Counted from the stretch's first letter, positions 14,615-20,894 are shown. The stretch: 30,080 bases of DNA from a virus (IMGVR_UViG_3300030012_000204:1-30080); one strand, 5' to 3'. Notes: generated from the sequence alone by a model not told the origin. Numbers and translations are program-made.

Positions 14615-15396
14615 AGTTCTATGTTTATATAATATTGATCTAAATCTGATTCATGCATAAACCACTCCTCATAAATATCTAATGCTCTCCTAGCTTTTGC
14701 TTCACCTCTTAGATAAAACTCCTCTGATACTTGTGCATAACCTATATCAAGAGATCCTTTATCTATAACAATAAATCCCATATTCTCAGGTAATATATCA
14801 AAGGCTTGGCAATATAGAAAGCATTGTAGGTCATATGCATATTTATTTGCTGAATATTCCCATCCATTTAATGATGCTGTTGTCTTTAAGTCATACATCT
14901 CACAATTATTGCTTAGAATATCTGCTCTTGCTCTAAAAGGATATAGGTTTCCATTATGCTCTAATGTAAAAACCTCACTCTGCTCAAACTCAGAATCATT
15001 TAACTTTTGCAATACCATTTCATTTCTAAGTAATGCATCAGCTAATCTCTCTGCATCATGTTTTTCTTTTAGTGTAAATACTTTACCATATTGTTTAACT
15101 GCATCTTTATATTTTTTTGTATTCTTACTTTGCACATTAACAAATATCTGACTGGCAAATACATCAGGTTGTAGTACAGCAGCATGTGCTAACCACCCAT
15201 CTCTAAATGCTTGTGCATCAGGTTGTCCATATTCTAGGATATGTTTGTATGTCTTTGGGGAAGATAGTAAGTGTTTTAAAGAACTGCTAGAAAAACAGTA
15301 CTTGCCTAAATAATTATAGTAAAAGTCATCATTGTCAGCTTGTTTTACTAAATCTTCTTTGTCATATGTTTGACCATCTAATAGTGTTATTTTCAT
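14611..15396 (-). CDS. PD-(D/E)XK exonuclease (RecE/DUF3799-like)
   Basis: The product is 261 aa. The motifs of the lambda-exonuclease/RecE/Cas4-like family are visible in order: the FRDGWLAHAAVLQP block (64-77, with H71), RARADIL (155-161, with D159), YDLKTTASLNGW (168-179, with D169 and K171), and AYDLQCFLYCQAF (187-199, with Q191). D159, D169 and K171 would coordinate the metal for 5'-to-3' digestion of double-stranded ends in recombination or concatemer formation. A partner single-strand annealing protein of the RecT or Erf type is not evident in the window; the small neighbours or the OB-like proteins could supply it. The gene overlaps the 97-aa gene before it by 4 nt. Confidence 0.8.
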   Translation of the reverse strand: MKITLLDGQTYDKEDLVKQADNDDFYYNYLGKYCFSSSSLKHLLSSPKTYKHILEYGQPDAQAFRDGWLAHAAVLQPDVFASQIFVNVQSKNTKKYKDAVKQYGKVFTLKEKHDAERLADALLRNEMVLQKLNDSEFEQSEVFTLEHNGNLYPFRARADILSNNCEMYDLKTTASLNGWEYSANKYAYDLQCFLYCQAFDILPENMGFIVIDKGSLDIGYAQVSEEFYLRGEAKARRALDIYEEWFMHESDLDQYYINIEL

Positions 15397-15686
15397 TCTT
15401 GTAGTTTAAGTGTTACTGTTATAAATAATGTCTTGTTGTGTACATGATAAAACTTTCCTATGATCCTAGCCATTAATTCCATGTTCTGAAATGTAACAAG
15501 TACTTCTTCATACATATTAGGTATAGCTTCAAAATCCATCCATATAGCATTGAGCTGATCTATAATTAGATTCTCAATATCTATCTCTGCACCTTTATAA
15601 ATTGTATTAGGATCAAACTCTAGCTCTACTCCTAACTCAATCTTCTTTGGTCTCCAATTTGGATTCAGCTTTTCTAGCTCTTTCAA
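15393..15686 (-). CDS. 97-aa hypothetical protein
   Basis: The product begins MKELEKLNPNWRPKKIELGV, is acidic in the middle (GAEIDIENLIIDQLNAIW) and ends with a beta-rich segment (VLVTFQNMELMARIIG, then LFITVTLKLQE). There are no cysteines or known motifs. It overlaps the 110-aa gene by 50 nt in another frame and the exonuclease by 4 nt, so it is part of the same operon. I do not recognise it. With an exonuclease next door, a recombination accessory role is possible but unproven. Confidence 0.6.
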   Translation of the reverse strand: MKELEKLNPNWRPKKIELGVELEFDPNTIYKGAEIDIENLIIDQLNAIWMDFEAIPNMYEEVLVTFQNMELMARIIGKFYHVHNKTLFITVTLKLQE

Positions 15687-15969
15687 CTGCTCTTAATTTA
15701 TCTGCTCTATATTCATCTATACTCAACATCAAAAGATGTCTGTCATTCTGTAGCTCTGTTACATAAAAATGTATTTGCACTACAGCATTAATTAATGTCT
15801 CTAGCTTTTCATTAGTAGGATTCTTTTTCTGATACTCTAATAATATGTTATTTACTATTTCAGCATTAGTCAAATACTGCATGTCTTTTAAATTGTCTAG
15901 CTTTTTACTAACTAATTGTCTGTCTATGTCCTTTGTAGGCACACTAATATTGAAATCTGTATTTTTCAT
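15637..15969 (-). CDS. 110-aa hypothetical helical protein
   Basis: The product is predominantly helical, with heptad-like spacing in NAEIVNNILLEYQKKNPTNE and in the C-terminal RADKLRAVERARKAESKLE. It is probably a coiled-coil oligomer. No enzymatic motif is seen. It starts inside the end of the 158-aa nuclease-like gene (26-nt overlap), and its end overlaps the 97-aa gene by 50 nt, a larger overlap than usual here. I do not recognise the family. Confidence 0.6.
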   Translation of the reverse strand: MKNTDFNISVPTKDIDRQLVSKKLDNLKDMQYLTNAEIVNNILLEYQKKNPTNEKLETLINAVVQIHFYVTELQNDRHLLMLSIDEYRADKLRAVERARKAESKLETKED

Positions 15970-16420
15970 AATCTCTTATATCTGATTCTCTAACTTTTAT
16001 TATTACATCTTTATTACCATCTCTAGTATATAAACAATGGTAATCAGATTTGTTTATGCAATTCTCCTGAAATCTTTTTATGTATTTAACTAATCCTAGT
16101 CTATCATAAAACACATAGCTGTTTATATCAAGATATTCAATAACCATATATTTTGCAAAGCCATATAGAGAACCCTTACCTCCCCAAACATTTCTTTTCT
16201 CTAACCATACTGCCTCAGTATTTTTATCTCCTTTTAGGTCTACAGGAGTTATCTCACCAATAATAAAATCTACATGATAATTTTTATCAATGTGTGTAGA
16301 TGTTTTTGTTGCTCCTATTCCTATCTTATCCATAAAGTCTTTAAACCTTTTCTCTGATAACTCACCTTTTTTCCAGTTACCTTTATTCTGATAACTTCTT
16401 GGTTTGAACCCCATTCTCAT
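15944..16420 (-). CDS. Putative PD-(D/E)XK-fold endonuclease
   Basis: The product is 158 aa. An N-terminal helix carries GELSEKRFKDFM with E20. A strand HVDF (D51) and the strand VDLKGDKN (D61, K63) give the E...D...DxK pattern of PD-(D/E)XK nucleases. The following WLEKRNVWGGKGSLYGFAKY and the tail SYVFYDRLGLVKYIKRF match a phage family I recall, with VDVKG, WVELxNVxGxxGWLYG and a C-terminal FV region, usually annotated as hypothetical. It may act as a structure-specific or host-DNA nuclease. The enzymatic call is inference from motif spacing. The gene overlaps both neighbours (38 nt upstream, 26 nt downstream). Confidence 0.55.
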   Translation of the reverse strand: MRMGFKPRSYQNKGNWKKGELSEKRFKDFMDKIGIGATKTSTHIDKNYHVDFIIGEITPVDLKGDKNTEAVWLEKRNVWGGKGSLYGFAKYMVIEYLDINSYVFYDRLGLVKYIKRFQENCINKSDYHCLYTRDGNKDVIIKVRESDIRDYEKYRFQY

Positions 16421-16655
16421 AAACTTTTTCTAAATCTCCTATCCACACATTTATTGTGTCCATCTTCTTAACTCCTCCACACCCACAAGGTTCATTATAT
16501 GCATGTACAAAATACTTAGCATGTAATCTATACACAAGTTTTAGATCATCATCTGTAAAGCCATTTACCATAGCTGTCTTAAATCCAGTAAAGTCTATAT
16601 AGTCCTCCTGTTCCATTTGTTGCCTCAGCAAACTCTTATAACTTCTTAATCCCAT
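16383..16655 (-). CDS. 90-aa protein with a CGCG motif
   Basis: The helical N-terminal half ends in LVYRLHAKYFVHAYNEP, followed directly by CGCGG at residues 57-61 and KKMDTINVWIGDLEKVYEN. The block H-x-K-Y-F-x-H-x-Y...PCGCGG...W-I is one I recall in small proteins of Cellulophaga-type and other flavobacterial phages. The closely spaced cysteines with nearby histidines could bind zinc. The function is unknown. It is coupled to the 83-aa gene upstream, which ends in a related CGCE motif, and overlaps the nuclease-like gene by 38 nt. Confidence 0.6.
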   Translation of the reverse strand: MGLRSYKSLLRQQMEQEDYIDFTGFKTAMVNGFTDDDLKLVYRLHAKYFVHAYNEPCGCGGVKKMDTINVWIGDLEKVYENGVQTKKLSE

Positions 16656-16887
16656 CTTTTGTAAAAATATATTTATTTAATTTCTGTTGCCTTTCTTCAC
16701 ACCCACATGATTTATAGCCAAATAACTTAGCTACAAATTTTGCTATTCTCTTACCTTGTCCTAAAGTAATTATTCTTATAACCTTTTCTGTAAAGTCTCC
16801 TAGCTTCATAGGTTTCTTTGTTTTATGTCCTGCTGCCATTTTATATCCATTTTTAAAAAATCTTTTTATTCCTTTTTCTAATCTCAC
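16636..16887 (-). CDS. 83-aa basic protein with a CGCE motif
   Basis: The protein is strongly basic in its first 60 residues (MRLEKGIKRFFKNGYKMAAG, HKTKKPMKLG), then has LGQGKRIAKFVAKLFGYKSC (42-61) and SCGCEERQQKLNKYI (60-74). This GYKSCGCEERQ..LN block is recalled from flavobacterial phages and prophages with no function assigned. The CGC cysteines may bind a metal. A shorter start at the internal Met (MAAGHKTKK) is possible. The gene overlaps the sigma-like gene by 4 nt and the CGCG gene by 20 nt. The motif similarity with its neighbour suggests they act together. Confidence 0.6.
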   Translation of the reverse strand: MRLEKGIKRFFKNGYKMAAGHKTKKPMKLGDFTEKVIRIITLGQGKRIAKFVAKLFGYKSCGCEERQQKLNKYIFTKDGIKKL

Positions 16888-17366
16888 AATCCTATCTTCT
16901 TCTTTAAAAGTTTTTTGACATTCCTATAAGTATTATACAAACTAATATATGTAATAGTTGTCTTTCTACTAAGCTCTGATATTTTAGTACCTGATGCAAT
17001 AATCTCAAACACCTTTTGATCATACCAATGCAGTTTAGAAAATTCTTCATTAAATCTTTTCTCAACTCTAGCAAACTCAACCTGTTCTCCATCTTCCAAG
17101 TTTGATAATATTTCATCACTAATAAATGATACTCTGTTTTGTTTCTTTTTGAGTTGTAAGAACATTGTGTACAAAGTCTTAAATATATAGTAGTAATTAA
17201 CATCATCATCACCATAGCTAATATCAGTTCCCTTTTCTGTAAGATAATGAATTTTTATGTATAACTCCTGAACTAAATCTTCTGCTGTTGCATGATCTAA
17301 ACCAAATGACTTGCATATGTTTACCCATATCTTATGTTTCTTTGCTGCTTTCTCTAGTATGTTCAT
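16884..17366 (-). CDS. RNA polymerase sigma-70-like factor
   Basis: The product is 160 aa. The N-terminal half resembles sigma region 2: HATAEDLVQELYIKIHYL (25-42), as in the DxAEDLVQExF helix that contacts RNA polymerase. The C-terminal part resembles region 4: LHWYDQKVFEIIASGTKISE then LSRKTTITYISLYNTYRNV (112-150), with a helix-turn-helix for the -35 element. The length fits ECF or phage late sigma factors. The likely role is to redirect host RNA polymerase to phage promoters, probably the late genes. It overlaps the helicase gene by 35 nt. A different-frame ORF of 103 codons inside it is a shadow. Confidence 0.7.
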   Translation of the reverse strand: MNILEKAAKKHKIWVNICKSFGLDHATAEDLVQELYIKIHYLTEKGTDISYGDDDVNYYYIFKTLYTMFLQLKKKQNRVSFISDEILSNLEDGEQVEFARVEKRFNEEFSKLHWYDQKVFEIIASGTKISELSRKTTITYISLYNTYRNVKKLLKKKIGL

Positions 17367-18255
17367 CTGTTATCAAGTCTATCATGTTATCTCCTTCTAT
17401 ACTAAATCCTACATTATTTATTAAACTTCTAATTTTTACTGGAGAATCTAAACTTGTAGGCATCATTCCAGTATCTGTATCTTTAACTTTTCTAACATGT
17501 AACTGAGTTATCATCCAATCTAAAGGATGCTGTACCATTCTTGCAATTACACAAAAATTATCACACCTATTACTCCACTTACCACCACCTTCACAATCAC
17601 TCATCATTGGTGCTACAGGATGACCTGCATATTCATGATTAGAATTATATACTCTCCTTGTAGCCTCAGTTACTGCATGTGCTGTTAGCCATAATGCTAC
17701 TCCAGTTTTATGACAAAACATTCTCATATCTGATGCTGCTTTATAATCATACTCATGTCCTCCTACAGATCTAAACAAGTCTCTATCTTTTTCTAAGGAG
17801 TTGTAAGGATCTATAAAATAACCTTGATAATTCCAACTCTTTTTTATTTCTTTTCCAAGTTCTAATAATTGTAGATATGTATATTGTTCATCTATGCTTA
17901 TTAATTTAAAGTGAGAATCTACCCATTGACTTCCTTCTTTCAGCTTTTCCTCATCAACTTTGTTAATGGGCAAACCCTCTTTAAATTCTATTAATTTTTT
18001 CACTATAGCATATGGTTCATTTTCTGCTGCATATACTAAGAATCTTAAACCATGTTTTTTTGCATATAGGAACATAAAAAAAAGCACAGTATGAGTTTTA
18101 CCTACATTACTATGCCCTAAAAAAATATTAAAAGTTCCTTTTTTAAATCTAAAATAAGTATCAAAAGACTTAATACCTAGTGCCAGTCCTTCCTTGATTT
18201 CTCCTCTCCTAATTTTGTGGATCTTGTCAAGTTGGTCTTTAACACTAAGTATCAT
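17332..18255 (-). CDS. RecA/DnaB-type replicative ATPase or helicase
   Basis: The product is 307 aa. The Walker A motif GHSNVGKT lies at 47-54, preceded by GTFNIFL. Then comes RFLVYAAENEP with the conserved glutamate (E78), a Walker B-like YFIDPYN (146-152, D149), and a sensor segment LWLTAHAV (189-196). The sequence between 210 and 235 (GHPVAPMMSDCEGGGKW) matches DnaB-family loops. It lacks the N-terminal primase-interacting domain, so it resembles the shorter DnaB-like ATPases of flavobacterial phages and could unwind DNA or support recombination. No DNA polymerase or primase gene is visible, so the phage presumably depends on the host for synthesis or encodes these outside the window. It lies between the putative ssDNA-binding proteins and the sigma-like gene. 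Confidence 0.8.
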   Translation of the reverse strand: MILSVKDQLDKIHKIRRGEIKEGLALGIKSFDTYFRFKKGTFNIFLGHSNVGKTHTVLFFMFLYAKKHGLRFLVYAAENEPYAIVKKLIEFKEGLPINKVDEEKLKEGSQWVDSHFKLISIDEQYTYLQLLELGKEIKKSWNYQGYFIDPYNSLEKDRDLFRSVGGHEYDYKAASDMRMFCHKTGVALWLTAHAVTEATRRVYNSNHEYAGHPVAPMMSDCEGGGKWSNRCDNFCVIARMVQHPLDWMITQLHVRKVKDTDTGMMPTSLDSPVKIRSLINNVGFSIEGDNMIDLITDEHTRESSKET

Positions 18256-18258
18256 ATG

Positions 18259-18552
18259 CTAGTCTGTAAATGGATCATCATTCCCATAGCCTAAGTCTCT
18301 ATCAGGATTGTGTTCAACTGTTGTTACTTTTTTCTCAGGTGAAAAATCACTATGTGGTATGTAAAGTTTACCATTCTTACTTCTTAATACATCCATTGAT
18401 AAATATCCACTATTTTTTCTAACAGTTTCTTTTACCTCAGGATTTTCTAAATGTTCTTTAAATCTATCTACATTCATTCTCATTTTAACCACTACAAATT
18501 CCTTTGGTGATTCATCTAGATAAATTCCTTGAACAAAATCAGGTTTTGGCAT
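18259..18552 (-). CDS. 97-aa protein with SSB-like acidic tail
   Basis: The product begins MPKPDFVQGIYLDESPKEFV and has a compact beta-rich body (VVVKMRMNVDRF, then NSGYLSMDVLRSKNGKLYI). It ends in an acidic tail, GNDDPFTD. The end resembles the DDDIPF-type tip of single-stranded-DNA-binding proteins. The body also resembles small phage proteins that I recall next to replication genes (kPDFV.GI......). A role at replication forks is plausible but not proven. It lies directly upstream of the ATPase. Confidence 0.5.
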   Translation of the reverse strand: MPKPDFVQGIYLDESPKEFVVVKMRMNVDRFKEHLENPEVKETVRKNSGYLSMDVLRSKNGKLYIPHSDFSPEKKVTTVEHNPDRDLGYGNDDPFTD

Positions 18553-18554
18553 AA

Positions 18555-18974
18555 TTAATCAGGTTTAGTTAATAATGTTTTATATAAATATATTGAGACA
18601 TCTTTTACATCTGTAAGCATTTGTCTCTTATCCTCTAGTGATGCTTTCTGCCATACATCAGTTGCTACTAATTGTATTGCATTATTTACACCAACAGATC
18701 TTGCTATGCCTTCCTCTCTAGTCATACTAGATCCCTCAGGTTTATAGTCTTGTGGAGTAGGTTGCATTTTAGCATAGTTCTTCTTTTCATCAAGAGTATA
18801 GAAGATTGTATCTCCTACATTTTTTTTGAAATCTCCTATTGCAGAGAAATCAGGTACATCACCATTTGCCAGTTCAACAGAGTATTTATTAAATGTCTGT
18901 TTACCATTACTCCATGTACCTTTAGGTGTAATAGTCTTAACTGTACTTTGTTTAATATTCTTGGATTCCATCAT
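18555..18974 (-). CDS. 139-aa putative OB-fold ssDNA-binding protein
   Basis: The first 75 residues read like an OB-fold: VKTITPKGTWSNGKQTFNKY, VELANGDVPDF, FKKNVGDTIFYTLDEKKNYA. This is the strand pattern of phage ssDNA-binding proteins that describe the nucleic-acid ligand as NGD with a later vGd-x-I-x-Y-t. A helical C-terminal part (SVGVNNAIQLVATDVWQKAS) follows. Together with the 97-aa acidic-tailed protein it forms a pair next to the ATPase and upstream of the nuclease genes. The start may be the second Met. The functional call is inference from pattern only. Confidence 0.5.
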   Translation of the reverse strand: MMESKNIKQSTVKTITPKGTWSNGKQTFNKYSVELANGDVPDFSAIGDFKKNVGDTIFYTLDEKKNYAKMQPTPQDYKPEGSSMTREEGIARSVGVNNAIQLVATDVWQKASLEDKRQMLTDVKDVSIYLYKTLLTKPD

Positions 18975-19236
18975 AAAGTTTATTCAAGTTAATGTTTTTA
19001 TTTAATTCTTTATTTTGTTCTTTCCATTTAAGGAAAACTCCCTCTAGAGCATCTACCTTACCTTTCAGTTGTGAAAGTTCTAATTGTAAGCTAGTTTTTT
19101 CTCTAAGGAGTTCTCTACATTCTGAATACATTTCTTTGTAGAGTTTATGTAGCTGATCTAATCTATCTTTTTGATCTTTGATCATGCTATCTTTTGCAGT
19201 AGGTTCTTCACCTTTGTTTCTAAAAAATATTGACAT
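18952..19236 (-). CDS. 94-aa coiled-coil protein
   Basis: I place the start at 19236 (MSIFFRNKGEEPTAKDSMIK) rather than at the in-frame Met 51 nt further upstream, because the extra 17 residues (VIIYNSINIVIEKHF...) look like translated spacer. The rest is a single long heptad-patterned helix, from DRLDQLHKLYKEMYSECREL to LKGKVDALEGVFLKWKEQ. It has no catalytic motif. It probably forms a dimeric or higher coiled coil; such proteins may act as adapters in replication. The function is unknown. The stop lies inside the start of the OB-like gene. Confidence 0.6.
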   Translation of the reverse strand: MSIFFRNKGEEPTAKDSMIKDQKDRLDQLHKLYKEMYSECRELLREKTSLQLELSQLKGKVDALEGVFLKWKEQNKELNKNINLNKLYDGIQEY

Positions 19237-19290
19237 TTTAAAGTGCTTTTCTATAACAATATTAATACTATTATATATAATAACCAAACA

Positions 19291-19677
19291 TTATGTTAAT
19301 AAATTTTTAAAATATTTTATCATTTCCTGCAACTCATCTAGAGAGTATTTAACAGTTTCCCTTGATTTTATTAGTAATTCAGTAGCTTTATCTGTTTTGT
19401 ATTTATCATTTAAAAAAAGTGCAAATTTATATTGTTCACCTCCTCTAAAAGTATTGCAGCTAACACATTGGAGTGCTACATTCTCCTCATCCCATCTTGT
19501 TGCATAATGTCTCCTGCTCATAAAATGTCCTGCATGTGCATCCTTGTAGTGTAGCTCTTTTGCACAAGTACAGCATAGTCCATAACCTAAACCATCAGTA
19601 TCTCTTTTCCTGATATATTCACTAAAGACTTTATCTAGTTTTCTTATTAAAGTTTTTCTGCTAGGTTTTTTTGCCAT
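19291..19677 (-). CDS. ninG: NinG-like recombination endonuclease
   Basis: The product is 128 aa and matches the lambda NinG/Rap family. It has a basic N-terminus (MAKKPSRKTLIRKLDKVFSE), a zinc-binding core with cysteines C35, C36 and C38 and C71/C74 (CCTC ... CVSC), and an HNH-type region DAHAGHFMSRRHYATRWDEE (46-65) with several histidines. These enzymes are structure-specific endonucleases that resolve recombination intermediates (Holliday or D-loop structures). It is the first gene after a terminator and leads the leftward replication block. The start is 12 nt after the terminator T tract, so transcription probably reads through it or a promoter lies inside the preceding gene. Confidence 0.85.
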   Translation of the reverse strand: MAKKPSRKTLIRKLDKVFSEYIRKRDTDGLGYGLCCTCAKELHYKDAHAGHFMSRRHYATRWDEENVALQCVSCNTFRGGEQYKFALFLNDKYKTDKATELLIKSRETVKYSLDELQEMIKYFKNLLT

Positions 19678-19689
19678 ACAAAAAGGTAC

Positions 19690-19730
19690 AAAAAAAAAGA
19701 GAGACTTGCTATCACCTAAATCTCTCTCTT
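19690..19730 (-). terminator. Intrinsic terminator (or attenuator) upstream of ninG
   Basis: On the minus strand, AAGAGAGA (19730-19723) pairs with TCTCTCTT (19704-19697) around an 18-nt loop, and the T run extends from 19698 to 19690. This lies between the stop of the DUF3846-like gene (19764) and ninG (19677). A 12-codon ORF (MMPMKHRIHTCD) starts at the overlap with the preceding stop and ends at the base of the stem, which is where a leader peptide would be in an attenuator. The stem is moderately stable, and the long loop lowers confidence. Confidence 0.6.
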
Positions 19731-19763
19731 AATCACATGTGTGTATTCTATGTTTCATAGGCA

Positions 19764-20174
19764 TCATGTTTTTGTCATTAAACCTTTCAGTATTTCTACA
19801 TTATTTTGATAACCTGATTCTTTTCTACAGTATTTATCTATAGTAGAATATTCTTCTACACACACAACAATATTACCTTGTGGTATACCATTGTGAAAAT
19901 ACATGTTTGATTCAGGATATAACAAAGTAAGTAAAGCACTTACATAAATGTTCTGATCTAGATCAAGATTAATACCATTTTCATTTAAGTATATCTTGTT
20001 CTTATCATCAAGATGTAATACTTGGATATTACCTTCTACTTCTTTTTGTAAAAGTTCTAGAGTTGCATCTTCTGCTTTTCTAGTTAAGTGTGTTACCTTT
20101 CCACCTGTACTTATTGTGTACCAGTTTCTTTGGATTCTTTGAGTATTTGTTTTTTTATTTTCTAGGATTGACAA
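19764..20174 (-). CDS. 136-aa protein with DUF3846-like C-terminal part
   Basis: The N-terminal 35 residues are basic (NTQRIQRNWYTISTGGKV, then HLTRKAEDATLELLQ). Residues 44-110 read VEGNIQVLHLDDKNKIYLNE, then NGINLDLDQNIYVSALL, and finally HNGIPQGNIVVC. This is the pattern of DUF3846, a small phage and plasmid domain of unknown function with GG.iE.v..., N-EDG, N..At.L and G..vv. The gene stands alone after the AT-rich gap and is closed by a terminator, so it is probably a separately controlled early gene. The last 25 residues carry STIDKYCRKESGYQ. No helix-turn-helix is evident. Confidence 0.6.
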   Translation of the reverse strand: MSILENKKTNTQRIQRNWYTISTGGKVTHLTRKAEDATLELLQKEVEGNIQVLHLDDKNKIYLNENGINLDLDQNIYVSALLTLLYPESNMYFHNGIPQGNIVVCVEEYSTIDKYCRKESGYQNNVEILKGLMTKT

Positions 20175-20355
20175 ATTTTAATTATTATTTATTGTTTGTA
20201 AACTTAATTACACCACAATATTATAACTTTATTTACAATCTACCAAATAAAATGTAAAAAACTTTATTATATACTATATTTACTGTATTGTAAAGTAATA
20301 TATATTATAACTATATTACATATTATAATACAAGTATATAATATTTATACTTATA
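20175..20355. other. Extremely AT-rich intergenic region, candidate origin/promoter region
   Basis: This 181-bp stretch has no ORF worth calling. By hand count, 20221-20340 holds 16 G or C in 120 bases (about 13%), much lower than the rest. It contains a perfect 12-bp palindrome TAATATATATTA at 20296-20307 and the repeat TTTAC-TGTATT-GTAAA near 20278-20293. It must hold the promoter for the leftward DUF3846 gene. A TATAAT lies on the minus strand at about 20216, with an imperfect TTTGGT upstream, but I could not pin down the spacing with confidence. Confidence 0.45.
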
Positions 20356-20360
20356 TTATA
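20324..20360 (-). repeat. 15-bp inverted repeat (hairpin) at the end of the lysis operon
   Basis: TATAATACAAGTATA (20324-20338) and TATACTTATATTATA (20346-20360) pair at 14 of 15 positions around a 7-nt loop TAATATT. It overlaps the stop codon of the CDGSH gene. No T tract follows on the minus strand, and it has almost no G-C pairs, so it is not a typical terminator. It could be an operator, an RNA end-stabilising hairpin or an origin feature. Confidence 0.6.
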
Positions 20361-20475
20361 GATAAGGAAATGGTAAGCTATTCATATCAAATAGATGTTT
20401 AGTTTTTTTATGACTTCCATCACAATATCCATTTCTATCTTTTGTATTACCACATTGACATTTATTTCTTTCCAT
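20356..20475 (-). CDS. 39-aa CDGSH-type iron-sulphur micro-protein
   Basis: The ATG at 20475 overlaps the holin TAA (TAATG). The product begins MERNKCQCGNTKDRNGYCDG and continues SHKKTKHLFD. It carries a CDGSH signature: C6 and C8 (CQC), then T11, C18, D19, G20, S21 and H22. In this family three Cys and one His bind a 2Fe-2S cluster. The canonical spacing is CxC-x8-C, with Pro two residues before the third Cys; here it is CxC-x9-C with NGY in that place. CDGSH proteins usually have two sites or dimerise; at 39 residues this is close to a bare motif. The function is unknown: redox sensing, electron transfer or iron handling are possible. An alternative is a zinc knuckle. The in-frame coupling to the holin supports a real gene. 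Confidence 0.7.
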   Translation of the reverse strand: MERNKCQCGNTKDRNGYCDGSHKKTKHLFDMNSLPFPYL

Positions 20476-20894
20476 TACTTTCTTGATTTTTCAAATGATC
20501 TTCCACCAAAATAAGCTCCAACCATTAACATTACTAATTGATTTACAATATCTAACTCATATTTAAAAAAGAATCCAGTAGCATATACTACTAGCATAAA
20601 TATAAGTGCCATAGGTCTAACATTCTGACTAAGCCATGATCCTGATTTAGCATCTGCCTCCCATCTTCTAGTTACTGCCTCCATCTCTGCAAGATCCATT
20701 TCTAGCAGTTTTAATGCTTGATCTTTATCTACTGGAGGTAAAGTATTATCTTTCTGTATTATATTTTTAACTAAGCCTAAAACACCTTTATCAGGTACAA
20801 CATCAAGTAGATTGTTTATCAGACCTGACTTTGCTAGTAGCTGACCTACCTTTGTCTCTCTTAGTGGTTTCCTTTTTTTCTTCTCTTGGCTCAT
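20475..20894 (-). CDS. Holin, GTA 3TM-type
   Basis: The product is 139 aa. The middle contains WLSQNVRPMALIFMLVVYAT (87-106), whose NVRP followed by a hydrophobic helix is the mark of the holin family called 'Holin of 3TMs, for gene-transfer release'. I see two clear membrane segments (about 94-110 and 115-131) after a long amphipathic N-terminal part (LAEMEAVTRRWEADAKSGS). It would permeabilise the inner membrane to release the endolysin. The start at 20894 lies 92 nt inside the endolysin gene in another frame; no internal ATG would retain the conserved VGQLLAKSGLINNLLDVVPD start region. The TAA overlaps the next gene. Confidence 0.75.
   Translation of the reverse strand: MSQEKKKRKPLRETKVGQLLAKSGLINNLLDVVPDKGVLGLVKNIIQKDNTLPPVDKDQALKLLEMDLAEMEAVTRRWEADAKSGSWLSQNVRPMALIFMLVVYATGFFFKYELDIVNQLVMLMVGAYFGGRSFEKSRK

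Noticed and set aside
16904-17215. Minus-strand 103-codon ORF in another frame inside the sigma-like gene
   Set aside because: The sigma-like frame has clear motifs and coupled start; the other frame is Met/Leu/Ile-rich without motif.
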